A stretch of 51,075 nt of DNA from positions 1 through 51,075 of the forward strand of contig JANXER010000009.1 in NCBI GenBank assembly GCA_025057955.1. Direction: 5' to 3'. The stretch is from Candidatus Methanomethylicaceae archaeon (GTDB lineage: Archaea; Thermoproteota; Methanomethylicia; Methanomethylicales; Methanomethylicaceae). This document shows positions 1 through 9,114 of the stretch, one piece after another. Positions within the stretch are counted from its first letter, which is position 1; the number at the start of each line of letters is the position of its first letter. Under the pieces are notes generated by a model that worked only from the letters and a program-made list of their open reading frames with translations, was not told the origin of the DNA and did not search any database. The position numbers and the translations under genes are program-made.

Positions 1-27
1 AAATAAGATTCTTTTTATAATTCGTAA

Positions 28-1101
28 ATGATGGTAGAAGGAATATGTATTAAAGTGGATAGAAAAAGAGGTGAAGAAGTAAGAAGAATCCTCACTGATA
101 GAAATCTCATAGATAATTCCAGGAAGATTATCTCAAAAGATGAATACATATTTATTCCAATTTTAAGAGAATTGAGTAAAGAAGAACTTGAACTTATAAA
201 TCCTGTGGAAGTAGTATTAATGGAATTACCTACATCAAAGAAAAGATATAGAAGTTTAATTGAGGCTTTGAATGGAGTACTTCAACCTCATCTATTAGCA
301 ATGCTTCCAAAATCCTTTGATATAGTTGGAGATATTGCCATTATAGAGGATCTGGAACCAGATCTCCTTCCTTATAAGGAAAAAATAGCTGAGGCATTGA
401 TGAAAGTACATTCGAATATTAAAACCGTCTTACTAAAAACAGGAAAGGTTGATGGAATATTTAGAATTCCTAAGTATGAATTCATAGGAGGAATAGAAAA
501 TTATGAGACTATTCATAGAGAATATGGAATTAGATTAAAGGTAAACTTATTCAAAGCATATTACTCCCCTCGACTAGCTACGGAGCACTTCAGAGTGGCT
601 TCACAAACAAAAGATGGAGAGATAGTAGTAGACATGTTTGCTGGCATAGGACCTTTCTCCATAATGATAGCCAATATGGTTAAAGCCAAGGTGTATGCCA
701 TAGATATAAATCCAAGCGCCATTGAGCTTCTGAAGGAAAACATAAGGATGAATAAGCTAAAGGGAGAAGTTATCCCACTTTATGGCGATGCTAGGAGCTT
801 TTCTAAAATTCTAAATGGAATGGCTGATAGAGTTATTATGAATTTGCCAGGAGAGGCCATAGCTTATTTGGATTGTGCAATTAATTTCTTAAAAAAAGAT
901 GGAGGAATTATTCACTTCTATAGTTTTTTAAAGGAAAATGAAAAAGAATCAATAGAAAAAATATTATCCTCCAAGCTGAATTCGTTAGTAGATTATTATA
1001 GGATTATAAATATTAGAGAGGTAAAGCAAGTAGCTCCAAGGGAGTGGCAATTAGCAATAGATTTTTTTGCTAAAGCAAAATCATTCTCATCTAATCAATA
1101 A
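28..1101 (+). CDS. trm5: tRNA (guanine37-N1)-methyltransferase, Trm5 family
   Basis: SAM-dependent methyltransferase predicted to modify G37, next to the anticodon, which prevents frameshifting in archaea and eukaryotes. The C-terminal Rossmann fold has the SAM motif VVDMFAGIGPFS (about residue 203) and the Trm5 signature MNLPGEA (about residue 271, NLPxxA-type). The N-terminal half has the D2 domain typical of archaeal Trm5, and 357 aa is a normal length. It starts at tandem ATG codons with no obvious Shine-Dalgarno. Archaea have several Trm5 paralogues (Trm5a/b/c, some making wyosine intermediates); I cannot tell which this is. It is convergent with the DUF371 gene, with about 20 bp between stops. 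Confidence 0.88.
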   Translation: MMVEGICIKVDRKRGEEVRRILTDRNLIDNSRKIISKDEYIFIPILRELSKEELELINPVEVVLMELPTSKKRYRSLIEALNGVLQPHLLAMLPKSFDIVGDIAIIEDLEPDLLPYKEKIAEALMKVHSNIKTVLLKTGKVDGIFRIPKYEFIGGIENYETIHREYGIRLKVNLFKAYYSPRLATEHFRVASQTKDGEIVVDMFAGIGPFSIMIANMVKAKVYAIDINPSAIELLKENIRMNKLKGEVIPLYGDARSFSKILNGMADRVIMNLPGEAIAYLDCAINFLKKDGGIIHFYSFLKENEKESIEKILSSKLNSLVDYYRIINIREVKQVAPREWQLAIDFFAKAKSFSSNQ

Positions 1102-1122
1102 AATTAATTTATAAATATATTT

Positions 1123-1542
1123 TTATTCTATAATTAATGTAAATCTAACTTTAGTATTTTTATTCTTTAAAACTTCAACTAATAATCTATTCAATTCTAT
1201 AGCTGCTTTATTTGCACCTATCATTAAAGTTCTTTTGCATATAAAGTTGGTTTTTCTAATAATCATATCATGCTCACTTTCAAAAGATAATTTAGGATGT
1301 CCCTTTCCCCATACTTCTTCAGAAATTCCTCCTGCCTCAATTATCAATCCTATTCTAGCTTTTTCATCCTTAGCTCTTTCCTTAAATTCCTCTGGAAGAT
1401 CTTTTAAAGCTAATTCAGATCGTGTAGCAATTATACAATCTCCCTTAGGGCTTTTAATATCATGCTTGGTTATTTCCATGGTTGTTCTATGAAGTGCACT
1501 TATGAGTGGATCACCCCAAGCATAGAATACAATTTTGAACAT
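1123..1542 (-). CDS. DUF371 family protein
   Basis: Small archaeal protein of unknown function matching the DUF371 family from memory: it opens MFKIVFYAWGDP and contains an ALHRTTMEITK segment and a GKGHPKLS loop. I moved the start to the ATG at 1542 (139 aa), because the longer ORF adds about 42 hydrophobic residues that lie inside the divergent methyltransferase gene. No membrane segment or catalytic motif is evident in the trimmed protein. It is divergent from pcm, with only about 20 bp between start codons, so the two promoters must overlap. Confidence 0.72.
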   Translation of the reverse strand: MFKIVFYAWGDPLISALHRTTMEITKHDIKSPKGDCIIATRSELALKDLPEEFKERAKDEKARIGLIIEAGGISEEVWGKGHPKLSFESEHDMIIRKTNFICKRTLMIGANKAAIELNRLLVEVLKNKNTKVRFTLIIE

Positions 1543-1561
1543 AATATTTTTAATTATATGC

Positions 1562-2275
1562 ATGAAAATAAAAATTGTGAGAAAATCTTTTAACGAGAAA
1601 AGAGAGGAGCTAATAAAATATCTTATAGATAGAGGTATTTTAAATAAGCCAGAGGTAATAAGGGCCATGCTTAAGGTTCCAAGAGAGATGTTTGTCCCTG
1701 AGAGTTTCTTAGATCATGCTTATGATGATACTCCATTACCAACACTTAAAGGTCAAACCATATCCGCTCCACATATGGTAGCAATGATGTGTGAGCTCCT
1801 GGATTTGAAAATAGGTTATAAGGTTTTAGAGGTTGGAGCTGGGAGTGGATATCATGCTGCAGTATGTGCTGAAATAGTAGCTCCAAGTGATGAGTCAAGG
1901 GAAAAATGGGGGCATGTTTATACAATAGAGTTTTTTGAAGAACTTGTAGAGTTTGCAAGAAACAACCTAAAGAAGAGTGGTTATGATAATAGAGTAACCG
2001 TGATAAAGGGGGATGGAACCTTAGGATATCCTAATGCAGCTCCATATGATAGAATTTTGGTTACTGCAGCAGCTCCAAATGTTCCACCACCTTTAAAAGA
2101 ACAACTTAAGGATGGAGGGAAAATAGTAATTCCAATTGGAGAGGCATATTCTATTCAAGAGTTATTATTAATTGAAAAAATAGGAGATAAGTTCAAGGAA
2201 ATTAGATGTGGTGGTTGCATATTTGTTCCACTTTATGGAAAATATGGATGGCAAAAATTAGAACCATTTATCTAA
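1562..2275 (+). CDS. pcm: protein-L-isoaspartate O-methyltransferase
   Basis: Repairs age-damaged proteins by methylating L-isoaspartyl residues with SAM. The family signature is clear: TPLPTLKGQTISAPHMVAMM (substrate-side loop) followed by the SAM motif VLEVGAGSGYHAA, then VTVIKGDGTLGYP and ILVTAAAP. The ATG at 1562 is preferred over the track start at 1535, which would overlap the divergent DUF371 start; this gives 237 aa, slightly longer than the bacterial enzymes. The last 18 bp overlap the convergent 3' end of fen1. Confidence 0.93.
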   Translation: MKIKIVRKSFNEKREELIKYLIDRGILNKPEVIRAMLKVPREMFVPESFLDHAYDDTPLPTLKGQTISAPHMVAMMCELLDLKIGYKVLEVGAGSGYHAAVCAEIVAPSDESREKWGHVYTIEFFEELVEFARNNLKKSGYDNRVTVIKGDGTLGYPNAAPYDRILVTAAAPNVPPPLKEQLKDGGKIVIPIGEAYSIQELLLIEKIGDKFKEIRCGGCIFVPLYGKYGWQKLEPFI

Positions 2276-3277
2276 GCTTGAGCTCTTAATTTTCTTCAGC
2301 TTTGCTAGAGCAGATTCTATTCTCTCAAGGGAAAAATCATGTTCATCACATAGTAATCGTTTAATTTTTTCCTCATTTATTTCGCTCCATGATAACTTAT
2401 AATCATAGGAAACTTTTGGATTTATGAAAATTTCTCTTATAGCATCTACATCTATTGAGAAATCGCTAGAAATCGCTCCACTATTTATAGCAGCCTTAAG
2501 TGAAGAATAGGTCTTTATTATTTTTAGGGCTCGCTTTGGACCAATTCCTTTGAATCCATTAGGATTGAAGTCAGTGCCTAGTAATATTGCTATATCTATT
2601 AACTGCTCCCTTGTTAGGCCAAGCTCCTTCAGAACCTTATCCAAGAATATTATTTCAGGTTCTATTTCTACATAGACTGGTTTATTAGGGAGCTTTCTTC
2701 TTCCGGATATAGTGAGGTTTCTTATAAGCCTTGGAGCACCAAAAAGTATAGAGTCATAATCTTGGCTCACTGTGGCCCATGCATCACCCCTTAAGGTCAT
2801 AGCTGCTGCTTGAGCTTCTCCTTCTGATGGTGCTTGAATCCAAGGCACACCAAGTGCTTCAAGTAATTTCTTCGCATCCTCAACCATTTCACTAGTAAGC
2901 TTGGCTGTGGCTTGAGCTGCTTTTCTAGCAGCCTCTAAATCACCACGTTCTATAGCTTCTCTATACTCTTCCTCAGCCTTCTCCTTAATTTCCATTCTCC
3001 TCTCTATTTCCTTCATTTTTAGCTCAGGAGGTTTTCCATCAAGTATATATACTGGTTTTAATCCCATTTCTAAAAAATTGACTGTTCTATAGAATAGCCC
3101 ACTCAAATGGCTGGTTATTCTTCCTCTCGAATCCATAAGAGGTGTGCCATCTGGTTGTCTTATTATGGATAGAAATTGATATAGAGCATTATATGCATCA
3201 ATAGCTAGAACCTTTCCTTTCAAAGATTCCAAAGTTATTTTTGTAGGAGTTATTAAGTCTCTAAGATTTACGCCCAT
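2258..3277 (-). CDS. fen: flap endonuclease 1 (FEN1)
   Basis: Structure-specific 5'-flap nuclease for Okazaki-fragment maturation and repair. Full length (339 aa), with the XPG N domain (MGVNLRDLITP, LAIDAYNALYQ, YILDGKPP), the XPG I domain (EGEAQAAAM, VSQDYDSILFG) and the helix-hairpin-helix region (LLGTDFNPNGFKGIGPKRAL). The acidic metal ligands are present. The C-terminus SSSLDKWF is a PCNA-interacting peptide, fitting tethering to the sliding clamp. It is downstream of a small winged-helix gene (2-bp gap) and probably in its operon; the 3' end overlaps convergent pcm. Confidence 0.97.
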   Translation of the reverse strand: MGVNLRDLITPTKITLESLKGKVLAIDAYNALYQFLSIIRQPDGTPLMDSRGRITSHLSGLFYRTVNFLEMGLKPVYILDGKPPELKMKEIERRMEIKEKAEEEYREAIERGDLEAARKAAQATAKLTSEMVEDAKKLLEALGVPWIQAPSEGEAQAAAMTLRGDAWATVSQDYDSILFGAPRLIRNLTISGRRKLPNKPVYVEIEPEIIFLDKVLKELGLTREQLIDIAILLGTDFNPNGFKGIGPKRALKIIKTYSSLKAAINSGAISSDFSIDVDAIREIFINPKVSYDYKLSWSEINEEKIKRLLCDEHDFSLERIESALAKLKKIKSSSLDKWF

Positions 3278-3279
3278 AT

Positions 3280-3525
3280 CTAAGATTCCTTTCGCTTAAT
3301 CATAGTTATTAATTTTCCCTTTTTTAAAGAGGATACACTTATCTTTCCTGAAAGCTCCATCTTCATTAAAATTTTATTCAAAGTAGGAAGAGATATCTCC
3401 TTAACCATGCTCTTAAGCATTTCCAGCAATTCATCTTCCTTCAAGCTACCATCTTTTCTTCTTAATAAATCAAGTATTATTAAGTCTAAAGGTTCTGATC
3501 TCCAAATGGATTCCTCTTCAGCCAT
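3280..3525 (-). CDS. small winged-helix-like protein of unknown function
   Basis: An 81-aa basic protein. The stretch LDLIILDLLRRKDGSLKEDELLEMLKSM followed by LPTLNKILMKMELSGKISV reads like helix-turn-helix plus wing, so nucleic-acid binding is plausible. I do not recognise a named family. The start has a GTGATTTTCATG-type context. It lies between cdc48 (25 bp upstream) and fen1 (2 bp downstream) on the same strand, suggesting cotranscription. A role linked to Cdc48 or FEN1 is only a guess from position. Confidence 0.6.
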   Translation of the reverse strand: MAEEESIWRSEPLDLIILDLLRRKDGSLKEDELLEMLKSMVKEISLPTLNKILMKMELSGKISVSSLKKGKLITMIKRKES

Positions 3526-3550
3526 TGAAAATCACTTCATATGAAGTTTA

Positions 3551-5764
3551 TTAGATGAAGTTTATTAGAGGCTGCTTTCCAGATACTAATCGTTTGCTTC
3601 GCTCCTCCCAAGCTTTATAATATTTTATCATATCATCATTTATGGAAGGCTTCACTTTATTCATAGCTCTCTCAAAGTGACGCATATAAACCTCCATAGC
3701 CTCTGGATTCTCCCTTAGGGCCATTAGACCTGCTTCTCTGCATATTGCTTCAATGTCCGATCCAGCATATCCTTTCGTTATATTGGCAAGTTTTTCAAGA
3801 TCAACATCCTTTGCCAATGGCATATTTCTGGTATGAATTTTAAATATTTGTAATCTCGTTTGAGTATCTGGCTCAGGAACATAAACTAGTCTATCGAATC
3901 TTCCAGGTCTTAGAAGAGCTGGATCTATCATATCTGGTCTATTTGTTGCACCTATTACTACAACATTCTCTAAATCCATAATTCCATCCATCTCTGTTAG
4001 AAGTTGACTTATTACTCTCTCAGTAACCATGGAGTCGCCACCTCCAGCCCATCTTATTGGAGCTATGGAATCTATTTCATCAAAGAAGATTATTGATGGA
4101 GCTGCCATTCTAGCTCTTCTGAAAACTTCCCTTATGGCTTTTTCAGATTCTCCAACCCATTTACTGAATATTTCAGGACCCTTTACTGTTATGAAGTTTG
4201 CTTCACTTTCATTAGCAACTGCCTTGGCTAGTAGTGTTTTTCCACAGCCAGGAGGACCATAGAGAAGAATCCCCTTGGGAGGTTTTATGCCCAGTCTTTT
4301 GAATTTCTCAGGATATCTAAGCGGCCATTCTACACATTCCTTCAACTCTTGTTTAACTTCTTCAAGTCCTCCTATATCTTCCCATTTAACCGTTGGTATT
4401 TCCACATATATTTCTCTAAGCTCTGTAGGAGTAATTTCCTTGTAAGCTGCTTCAAAGTCCTCCATTCTAACTTCAAGCTTTTCTAAAAGCTCAGGGGGTA
4501 TTTTATCTTGATGTATATCAATTTCCGGAAGGTATCTTCTAAGGGCCTTCATAGCAGCCTCTCTACATAAAGCAGCTATATCAGCTCCAACAAAACCATG
4601 AGTTATATTAGCTATTTTCTTTAGATCAACATCCTTTGCCAATGGCATATTTCTGGTATGAATTTGAAGAATTTCAAGCCTCTCATTAGCAGAGGGTACA
4701 CCAATTTCTATCTCTCTATCAAACCTTCCAGGTCTTCTCAAAGCGGGATCCAATGCATTTGGTCTATTAGTAGCTCCTATTACAATAACATCTCCTCTAG
4801 CCTCTAAACCATCCATTAATGCTAGAAGTTGAGCTACAACCCTTTTCTCAACCTCTCCAGTAACCTCCTCTCTCTTTGGAGCTATAGCATCAATTTCATC
4901 TATAAATATAATGGCTGGAGCATGTTGCTTAGCTTCCTCAAAATGCTCTCTAAGCTTTTGCTCAGATTCTCCATAGAATTTACTCATAATTTCAGGTCCA
5001 TTTATGGCTATGAAATAGGCATCGGTTTCATTAGCAACTGCCTTGGCTAGTAGTGTTTTTCCACAGCCAGGAGGACCATAGAGAAGAACTCCCTTTGGTG
5101 GATCTATTCCAAGCCTCTTGAAGAGTTCAGGATGTCTAAGCGGAAGCTCAACCATTTCTCTTATCTTTCTTATGGCTTCCTTAAGACCTCCTATATCTTC
5201 ATAAGTAACCCTTGGGACTCTTGAAATCTCAGTAGGCTTTTCAAGTATAGTCAAGCTTGTATCATCAGTTACAAGAACAATACCAGGAGGCTTTGTAGAA
5301 ACAACAATGAAAGGAATAGCTTGACCAAGAACAGGTATTAATACTTGATCTCCTTCCACAAGTGGAGTATCGGCCAATCTTCTCTTCACAAAATTAATGA
5401 ATCCAGGATCAACAGTTATGGTAAAAGATACTGGTGCTAGCTTAACCATATTTGCAGGCTTTACCTCTGCTTTTCTAACTATTACCTTTTCTCCTATTCC
5501 TATATTGGCATTTTTTCTAATTAATCCATCCATTCTTATTATGTCCATTCCTTGATCCTCAGTATAAGCTGGCCAAACTATGGCTGCAGTTTTTCTTTTA
5601 CCCTCTATTTCAACAATATCACCAACATTTACTCCTAAAGTTTTCATGGCATTAGCATCTATTCTAACTTTTCCTCTACCAACATCCCTTTGCTTGGATT
5701 CCGCTACTCTAAGCACAAGCTCTCGCTTCTCCGGCTGTTCTCTTTCCAAACTATTTACCTCCAT
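3551..5764 (-). CDS. Cdc48/VAT-type AAA ATPase (p97 homologue)
   Basis: Hexameric unfoldase acting on folded or tagged proteins, often upstream of the proteasome. The domains in order are an N domain (double-psi barrel, about residues 10-185), D1 with GPPGCGKT and [12 protein letters not shown], and D2 with GPPGCGKT and [12 protein letters not shown], each followed by NRP and RPGRFD arginine-finger motifs. About 737 aa is the usual length. I chose the ATG at 5764 (MEVNSLERE); the longer start adds seven unconserved residues. The D1 and D2 coding DNA share exact 63-bp and 43-bp blocks (see repeats), unlike the rest of the two domains. Confidence 0.96.
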   Translation of the reverse strand: MEVNSLEREQPEKRELVLRVAESKQRDVGRGKVRIDANAMKTLGVNVGDIVEIEGKRKTAAIVWPAYTEDQGMDIIRMDGLIRKNANIGIGEKVIVRKAEVKPANMVKLAPVSFTITVDPGFINFVKRRLADTPLVEGDQVLIPVLGQAIPFIVVSTKPPGIVLVTDDTSLTILEKPTEISRVPRVTYEDIGGLKEAIRKIREMVELPLRHPELFKRLGIDPPKGVLLYGPPGCGKTLLAKAVANETDAYFIAINGPEIMSKFYGESEQKLREHFEEAKQHAPAIIFIDEIDAIAPKREEVTGEVEKRVVAQLLALMDGLEARGDVIVIGATNRPNALDPALRRPGRFDREIEIGVPSANERLEILQIHTRNMPLAKDVDLKKIANITHGFVGADIAALCREAAMKALRRYLPEIDIHQDKIPPELLEKLEVRMEDFEAAYKEITPTELREIYVEIPTVKWEDIGGLEEVKQELKECVEWPLRYPEKFKRLGIKPPKGILLYGPPGCGKTLLAKAVANESEANFITVKGPEIFSKWVGESEKAIREVFRRARMAAPSIIFFDEIDSIAPIRWAGGGDSMVTERVISQLLTEMDGIMDLENVVVIGATNRPDMIDPALLRPGRFDRLVYVPEPDTQTRLQIFKIHTRNMPLAKDVDLEKLANITKGYAGSDIEAICREAGLMALRENPEAMEVYMRHFERAMNKVKPSINDDMIKYYKAWEERSKRLVSGKQPLINFI
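4207..4269 (-). repeat. 63-bp exact repeat, copy in Cdc48 D2 Walker A region
   Basis: Identical over 63 bp to 5026..5088, including all third codon positions. It covers the codons for [20 protein letters not shown]. Elsewhere the two ATPase domains differ at most synonymous sites, so this looks like recent gene conversion between D1 and D2 rather than protein-level constraint alone. Confidence 0.9.
5026..5088 (-). repeat. 63-bp exact repeat, copy in Cdc48 D1 Walker A region
   Basis: Partner of 4207..4269. A second exact block of 43 bp is shared by 3798..3840 (D2) and 4623..4665 (D1), encoding [14 protein letters not shown] in both domains. Confidence 0.9.
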
Positions 5765-5821
5765 AGAATTCCAAAAGTTTATCAATAATTAATAAAGAGA
5801 TTATGAAAATAAAAATTACTA

Positions 5822-6109
5822 TCATCCCGGTAATGTTTGAACAATCTCCACGTCTACTTGCCCAACTCCCTTGACCTTGCTAAAAGCCTCTTCTAGAGGT
5901 TGTGTACCCCCTTCAAAGAAGGGCGGCATTACAATGAAAACTCTAAGTACTTTTATTCCAAAAGCAAGCTCTTCCTCAGTTATTTTATGAATATAGAGAT
6001 TCTCATTTCCCTTTGGGATTGCTTCTCTAATTCCTCTCTTAAGAGATTCTAAATCCACTTGATCATCCTCTGGTAGTATTCTAAATATTGCTAGAACATT
6101 ATTTGGCAA
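5822..6109 (-). CDS. translation elongation factor aEF1-beta
   Basis: Guanine-nucleotide exchange factor for aEF1-alpha. The sequence VLAIFRILPEDDQVDLESLKRGI and the C-terminal KVKGVGQVDVEIVQTLPG are characteristic. I place the start at the TTG at 6109 (MPNNVLAIFRI, 95 aa): a perfect GAGGTGAT lies 4 nt upstream, and archaeal homologues begin about here. The track start adds ten residues overlapping the upstream zinc-ribbon gene. It is in an operon with that gene (gap about 10 bp), a pairing common in archaea. Confidence 0.93.
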   Translation of the reverse strand: MPNNVLAIFRILPEDDQVDLESLKRGIREAIPKGNENLYIHKITEEELAFGIKVLRVFIVMPPFFEGGTQPLEEAFSKVKGVGQVDVEIVQTLPG

Positions 6110-6119
6110 ATTAATCACC

Positions 6120-6296
6120 TCAAGGTCCCATAAATCCACACTTAGGACATTTATAAGGATTTACTAATTCCCTACACTTTTCACATCTCCAAAAGCTTAT
6201 TTCTCCACAATTAGGACAGGGCATTTTTACGCCTTTCTCCCCAGGTATTATTGGTCTATTACAAGATATGCATATGGGTAATTCTATAGCTCCCAT
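6120..6296 (-). CDS. small zinc-ribbon protein (HVO_2753-like, two CxxC pairs)
   Basis: A 58-aa protein with four CxxC knuckles (CISC, CPNC, CEKC, CPKC), predicted to bind two zinc ions. I recognise it as the small archaeal zinc-finger family usually encoded beside aEF1-beta; the function is unknown. The ATG at 6296 is favoured because GGTGA sits just upstream; the track start (TTG, four codons earlier) overlaps that signal. It sits between the geranylgeranyl-reductase-like gene and aEF1-beta in one operon. Confidence 0.85.
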   Translation of the reverse strand: MGAIELPICISCNRPIIPGEKGVKMPCPNCGEISFWRCEKCRELVNPYKCPKCGFMGP

Positions 6297-6317
6297 TTCT
6301 TTCACCAAGTTTTATGC

Positions 6318-7403
6318 TTAAAGGAATTTCTCCAATATATAAGCTTTTAATGATCTCAAAAATGGAACTAGTGTAGATATTGCAACTTTGGAAGTAGCAA
6401 CTCTAAGAATGGCAGATCCTTGAAAATCCATATCATAGGAGGTTAGCTCTTCAAATAGGCCAGAATTATTAATTTCCTCCAATACTCTCTCCAGCTCCTT
6501 ATAATTCATATTCCTAAAAATTCTAGCAGCTAGTAGCATTCTTCTAAATTCCTTTAAATAAATTCTTTTCCACTCTCTATCAAAATCAGATAGTTTTCCC
6601 AGCGCAGCCATTTTTCCAGCCATTTTCGCAATAAGACAACCAAAGACTATACCCCCTCCAGTCGTAGGTTTAGTAAAACCACCAGCATCTCCAATTGAAA
6701 CTACTTTTTCTTTGAAAGCCTTATTTACAGGTCCTCCTATTACAACCTTTCCCCAAAGTGTTCTCAAGATCTTGGCTTTAAATCTCTTCTCTATAAAATT
6801 CATGAGAAGCCTCTTTGGATTTTCCTCAGAAGCAAGTCCCACTCTAACATGGTCATATCTAGGAACAAGCCAAGCAAAAAACCCAGGAGCTATACTTCCA
6901 GTATATATTTCAACAGCATCCCTCTCAAAATCGCTTAGTTCTAAATCAAACTGAATTGCAGGTAAGGATTTTGGAATTTCTAATCCAAATCTCCTACAAA
7001 TCCTTGCTTTAACACCTTCGGCATTTATCATTATATCATATTTGAGGGAGGGATTATATGGAGTATTAGTAATTATTTTCACACCAGCTCTTTCAGCCAT
7101 TTCCATAAGCTTCAAATCCAGTTTCCCTCTATCCACCACTACAGCCTTATATTCCCTAAGGGATATTTCATATTCTCTACCCATTGGAGAGAATATTCTA
7201 ACCTTTCTTATCCTATTTATAACCACATCTTCATAATTAGGTAAAATATTTCTTAAGCCACTTATACTAATTAAGCCTGCACAATGATCGGGTTTACCTA
7301 TTTCACGATCTTCCTCAATTAAAGTTACTTTTGCACCAATGAGGGCTGCTTCTCTAGCAGCAGTTAAGCCAGAGGGCCCTCCACCTACAACCAATATCTC
7401 CAT
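6318..7403 (-). CDS. geranylgeranyl reductase family FAD-dependent oxidoreductase
   Basis: Flavoprotein probably reducing double bonds of isoprenoid chains, as in saturation of archaeal ether lipids. The N-terminus has the dinucleotide fold EILVVGGGPSGLTAAREAA, followed by GKPDHCAGLIS, a family-typical cysteine-containing loop. A second FAD motif is VVSIGDAGGFTKPTTGGGI. At 361 aa it is slightly shorter than typical digeranylgeranylglycerophospholipid reductases (about 390-450). Substrate (lipid, quinone or polyprenol) cannot be decided here. The ATG start is preceded by GATGATTA. Confidence 0.85.
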   Translation of the reverse strand: MEILVVGGGPSGLTAAREAALIGAKVTLIEEDREIGKPDHCAGLISISGLRNILPNYEDVVINRIRKVRIFSPMGREYEISLREYKAVVVDRGKLDLKLMEMAERAGVKIITNTPYNPSLKYDIMINAEGVKARICRRFGLEIPKSLPAIQFDLELSDFERDAVEIYTGSIAPGFFAWLVPRYDHVRVGLASEENPKRLLMNFIEKRFKAKILRTLWGKVVIGGPVNKAFKEKVVSIGDAGGFTKPTTGGGIVFGCLIAKMAGKMAALGKLSDFDREWKRIYLKEFRRMLLAARIFRNMNYKELERVLEEINNSGLFEELTSYDMDFQGSAILRVATSKVAISTLVPFLRSLKAYILEKFL

Positions 7404-7450
7404 TAATCATCCAAAATAAATTTCTACTAGCATTACTTTAAAACCTTATT

Positions 7451-7804
7451 ATGAAATATAAGCAAGTTGTCATAGTGAGAAATGATATCAAAATGGGTAA
7501 GGGAAAGATAGCAGCTCAAGTTGCTCATGCAGCTCTAGCTTCATATATGGAGGCCATTAAAAGAAGGCCGAATTGGGTGGAAGAATGGTTAATGGAGGGA
7601 CAAAGAAAGATTATACTTAAAATAAATTCTCTAGAAGAATTGTTAGAAATAAAGAAGAGAGTTGAAAAAGAGGGATTTCCAAATTCATTAATAACAGATG
7701 CTGGTCTTACTGAGCTAGAACCTGGAACTATAACTTGTTTAGGAATAGGGCCTGCTCCTTCAGAGGAATTGGATAAAATTATTGGACATCTTAAATTATT
7801 GTGA
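7451..7804 (+). CDS. pth2: peptidyl-tRNA hydrolase, archaeal/eukaryotic type (Pth2)
   Basis: Releases tRNA from prematurely terminated peptidyl-tRNA. The 117-aa sequence is diagnostic: KQVVIVRNDIKMGKGKIAAQVAHAA, then ITDAGLTELEPGTITCLGIGPAP. It starts at the ATG at 7451, divergent from the flavoprotein gene. truD follows after about 23 bp on the same strand, separated by an imperfect 18-bp tandem duplication. Confidence 0.97.
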   Translation: MKYKQVVIVRNDIKMGKGKIAAQVAHAALASYMEAIKRRPNWVEEWLMEGQRKIILKINSLEELLEIKKRVEKEGFPNSLITDAGLTELEPGTITCLGIGPAPSEELDKIIGHLKLL

Positions 7805-7826
7805 TATTTTAAATTATTGTGGTACT
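7791..7826 (+). repeat. imperfect 18-bp tandem duplication at the pth2/truD junction
   Basis: Two adjacent 18-bp units beginning ttaaattattgtg differ at two positions. The first contains the end and stop of pth2; the second forms the leader just before the truD ATG. It is probably a replication-slippage duplication that created the intergenic spacer. Confidence 0.75.
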
Positions 7827-7827
7827 T

Positions 7828-9114
7828 ATGAGGCCAATTCCTACAAAATCCTTAATGGAATCCTCTTTTGGAATGTTCTATTATTCAACTCCCAATGAAG
7901 GAATAGGAGGTAAAATAAGAACTTCTCCTGAAGATTTCATTGTTGAGGAAATTACTCCAGAGGGAATTATTGTAAATGAAGATCTAAAAGCATTAGATAG
8001 AGGGCATGGTAAAGTAACCCTTGCAGTACTGAAAAAAATTTCCAAACCATTACTTCCCATTATATCTATGCTCGAGAAAAAACTGGGTGGGAGAATACGC
8101 TTCGCTGGAATAAAGGATAGAAGAGCAGTAACATATCAATTAGTTTCAATCAATAGGCCATTTGAGGGAAGATTGAAGATTGGTAGCATAGAGCTATGGA
8201 GCGTTGGAAGATCTATGTGGGAAATCTATCCTGGTGAGCTCAGTGGAAATAGATTTACTATTACAATTAGAAATCTTGAAAATTTTCCTGAAGAATTAAG
8301 CATAAAATGGTTTCCAAATTATTTTGGTCATCAAAGATTTGGAATTTCTCGCCCAAACACTCATAAAATAGGAAAAATGCTAATAAAGAGAGATTTTGAA
8401 GGAGCAATAAAAGAATTTTTAGCAGAATTATATGAAGGAGATCCTCATATTAATGTTAGGAAAAAATTGAGAGATACATGGGATTTGAAAGGGGCACTTT
8501 CATATTTTTCTGATGAACTTATCTATGAAAAGAAAGTAATAAATGCGCTAATTCATGGTTCAAGTGCAGAAGGAGCCCTTTATAAACTTTCGAAACAATT
8601 GCTTCGTTTATTTATTGAGGCTTATCAATCATACATTTTTAATTTAGCGCTATCTGAGAGGTGGAAAAGATTTGGATTATTTAATATAAAAATTGGAGAC
8701 TATATAGCTATGCTGAATTCTCATAGAAATCCCTCTAAACCAATTGAAATTGTGAAAGAGAACTTAGTCAAAATGCAAAAATTGGTGGAACAAGGAAGAG
8801 CTGTACTTTTAATGCCTATTCCAGGATCAAACATAAAATTCAAGGGAATAAATGAAGAGATATATTCAAAAATACTTTATAATGAAGGAATTGAGCCAAA
8901 GGATTTCTCAATATTTGAAATTTCACTTAGGGGCACATTTAGACCTGCGGTATTTTATCCAATGAGCTTTGAATTAATGGAGATATCAAAGGATGAAAAA
9001 TTTGAGGGAAAGATTAAGGCTATTATAAGATTCTCACTTCCAAGAGGAACGTATGCTACCATTCTATTGAGAGAACTAATGAAGCCCGAAGATCCAAAAA
9101 AGACAGGATTCTAA
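7828..9114 (+). CDS. truD: tRNA pseudouridine synthase TruD
   Basis: Isomerises uridine to pseudouridine in tRNA (U13 in characterised enzymes; archaeal relatives can act at other sites). It shows HGKVTLAVLKKIS, the catalytic-Asp motif FAGIKDRRAVTYQ and PNYFGHQRFGI, all typical of TruD. About 428 aa is normal for archaea. The ATG at 7828 is preferred to the track GTG three codons earlier. The last few bases overlap the convergent aspS stop. Confidence 0.94.
   Translation: MRPIPTKSLMESSFGMFYYSTPNEGIGGKIRTSPEDFIVEEITPEGIIVNEDLKALDRGHGKVTLAVLKKISKPLLPIISMLEKKLGGRIRFAGIKDRRAVTYQLVSINRPFEGRLKIGSIELWSVGRSMWEIYPGELSGNRFTITIRNLENFPEELSIKWFPNYFGHQRFGISRPNTHKIGKMLIKRDFEGAIKEFLAELYEGDPHINVRKKLRDTWDLKGALSYFSDELIYEKKVINALIHGSSAEGALYKLSKQLLRLFIEAYQSYIFNLALSERWKRFGLFNIKIGDYIAMLNSHRNPSKPIEIVKENLVKMQKLVEQGRAVLLMPIPGSNIKFKGINEEIYSKILYNEGIEPKDFSIFEISLRGTFRPAVFYPMSFELMEISKDEKFEGKIKAIIRFSLPRGTYATILLRELMKPEDPKKTGF

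Noticed and set aside
1535-1561. Upstream start of pcm giving MNIIFLIIC as a possible signal or anchor
   Set aside because: It would overlap the divergent DUF371 start codon, is not part of the conserved family start, and ATG 1562 fits better.
1543-1668. Hydrophobic N-terminal extension of the DUF371 ORF resembling a membrane anchor
   Set aside because: This stretch is antisense to pcm coding sequence; homologues start at MFKIVFYAWGDP.
3798-5088. Repeated blocks in cdc48 as a possible mobile element or assembly duplication
   Set aside because: The blocks fall at homologous positions of the two ATPase domains in the same frame and the surrounding sequence differs, which fits gene conversion.
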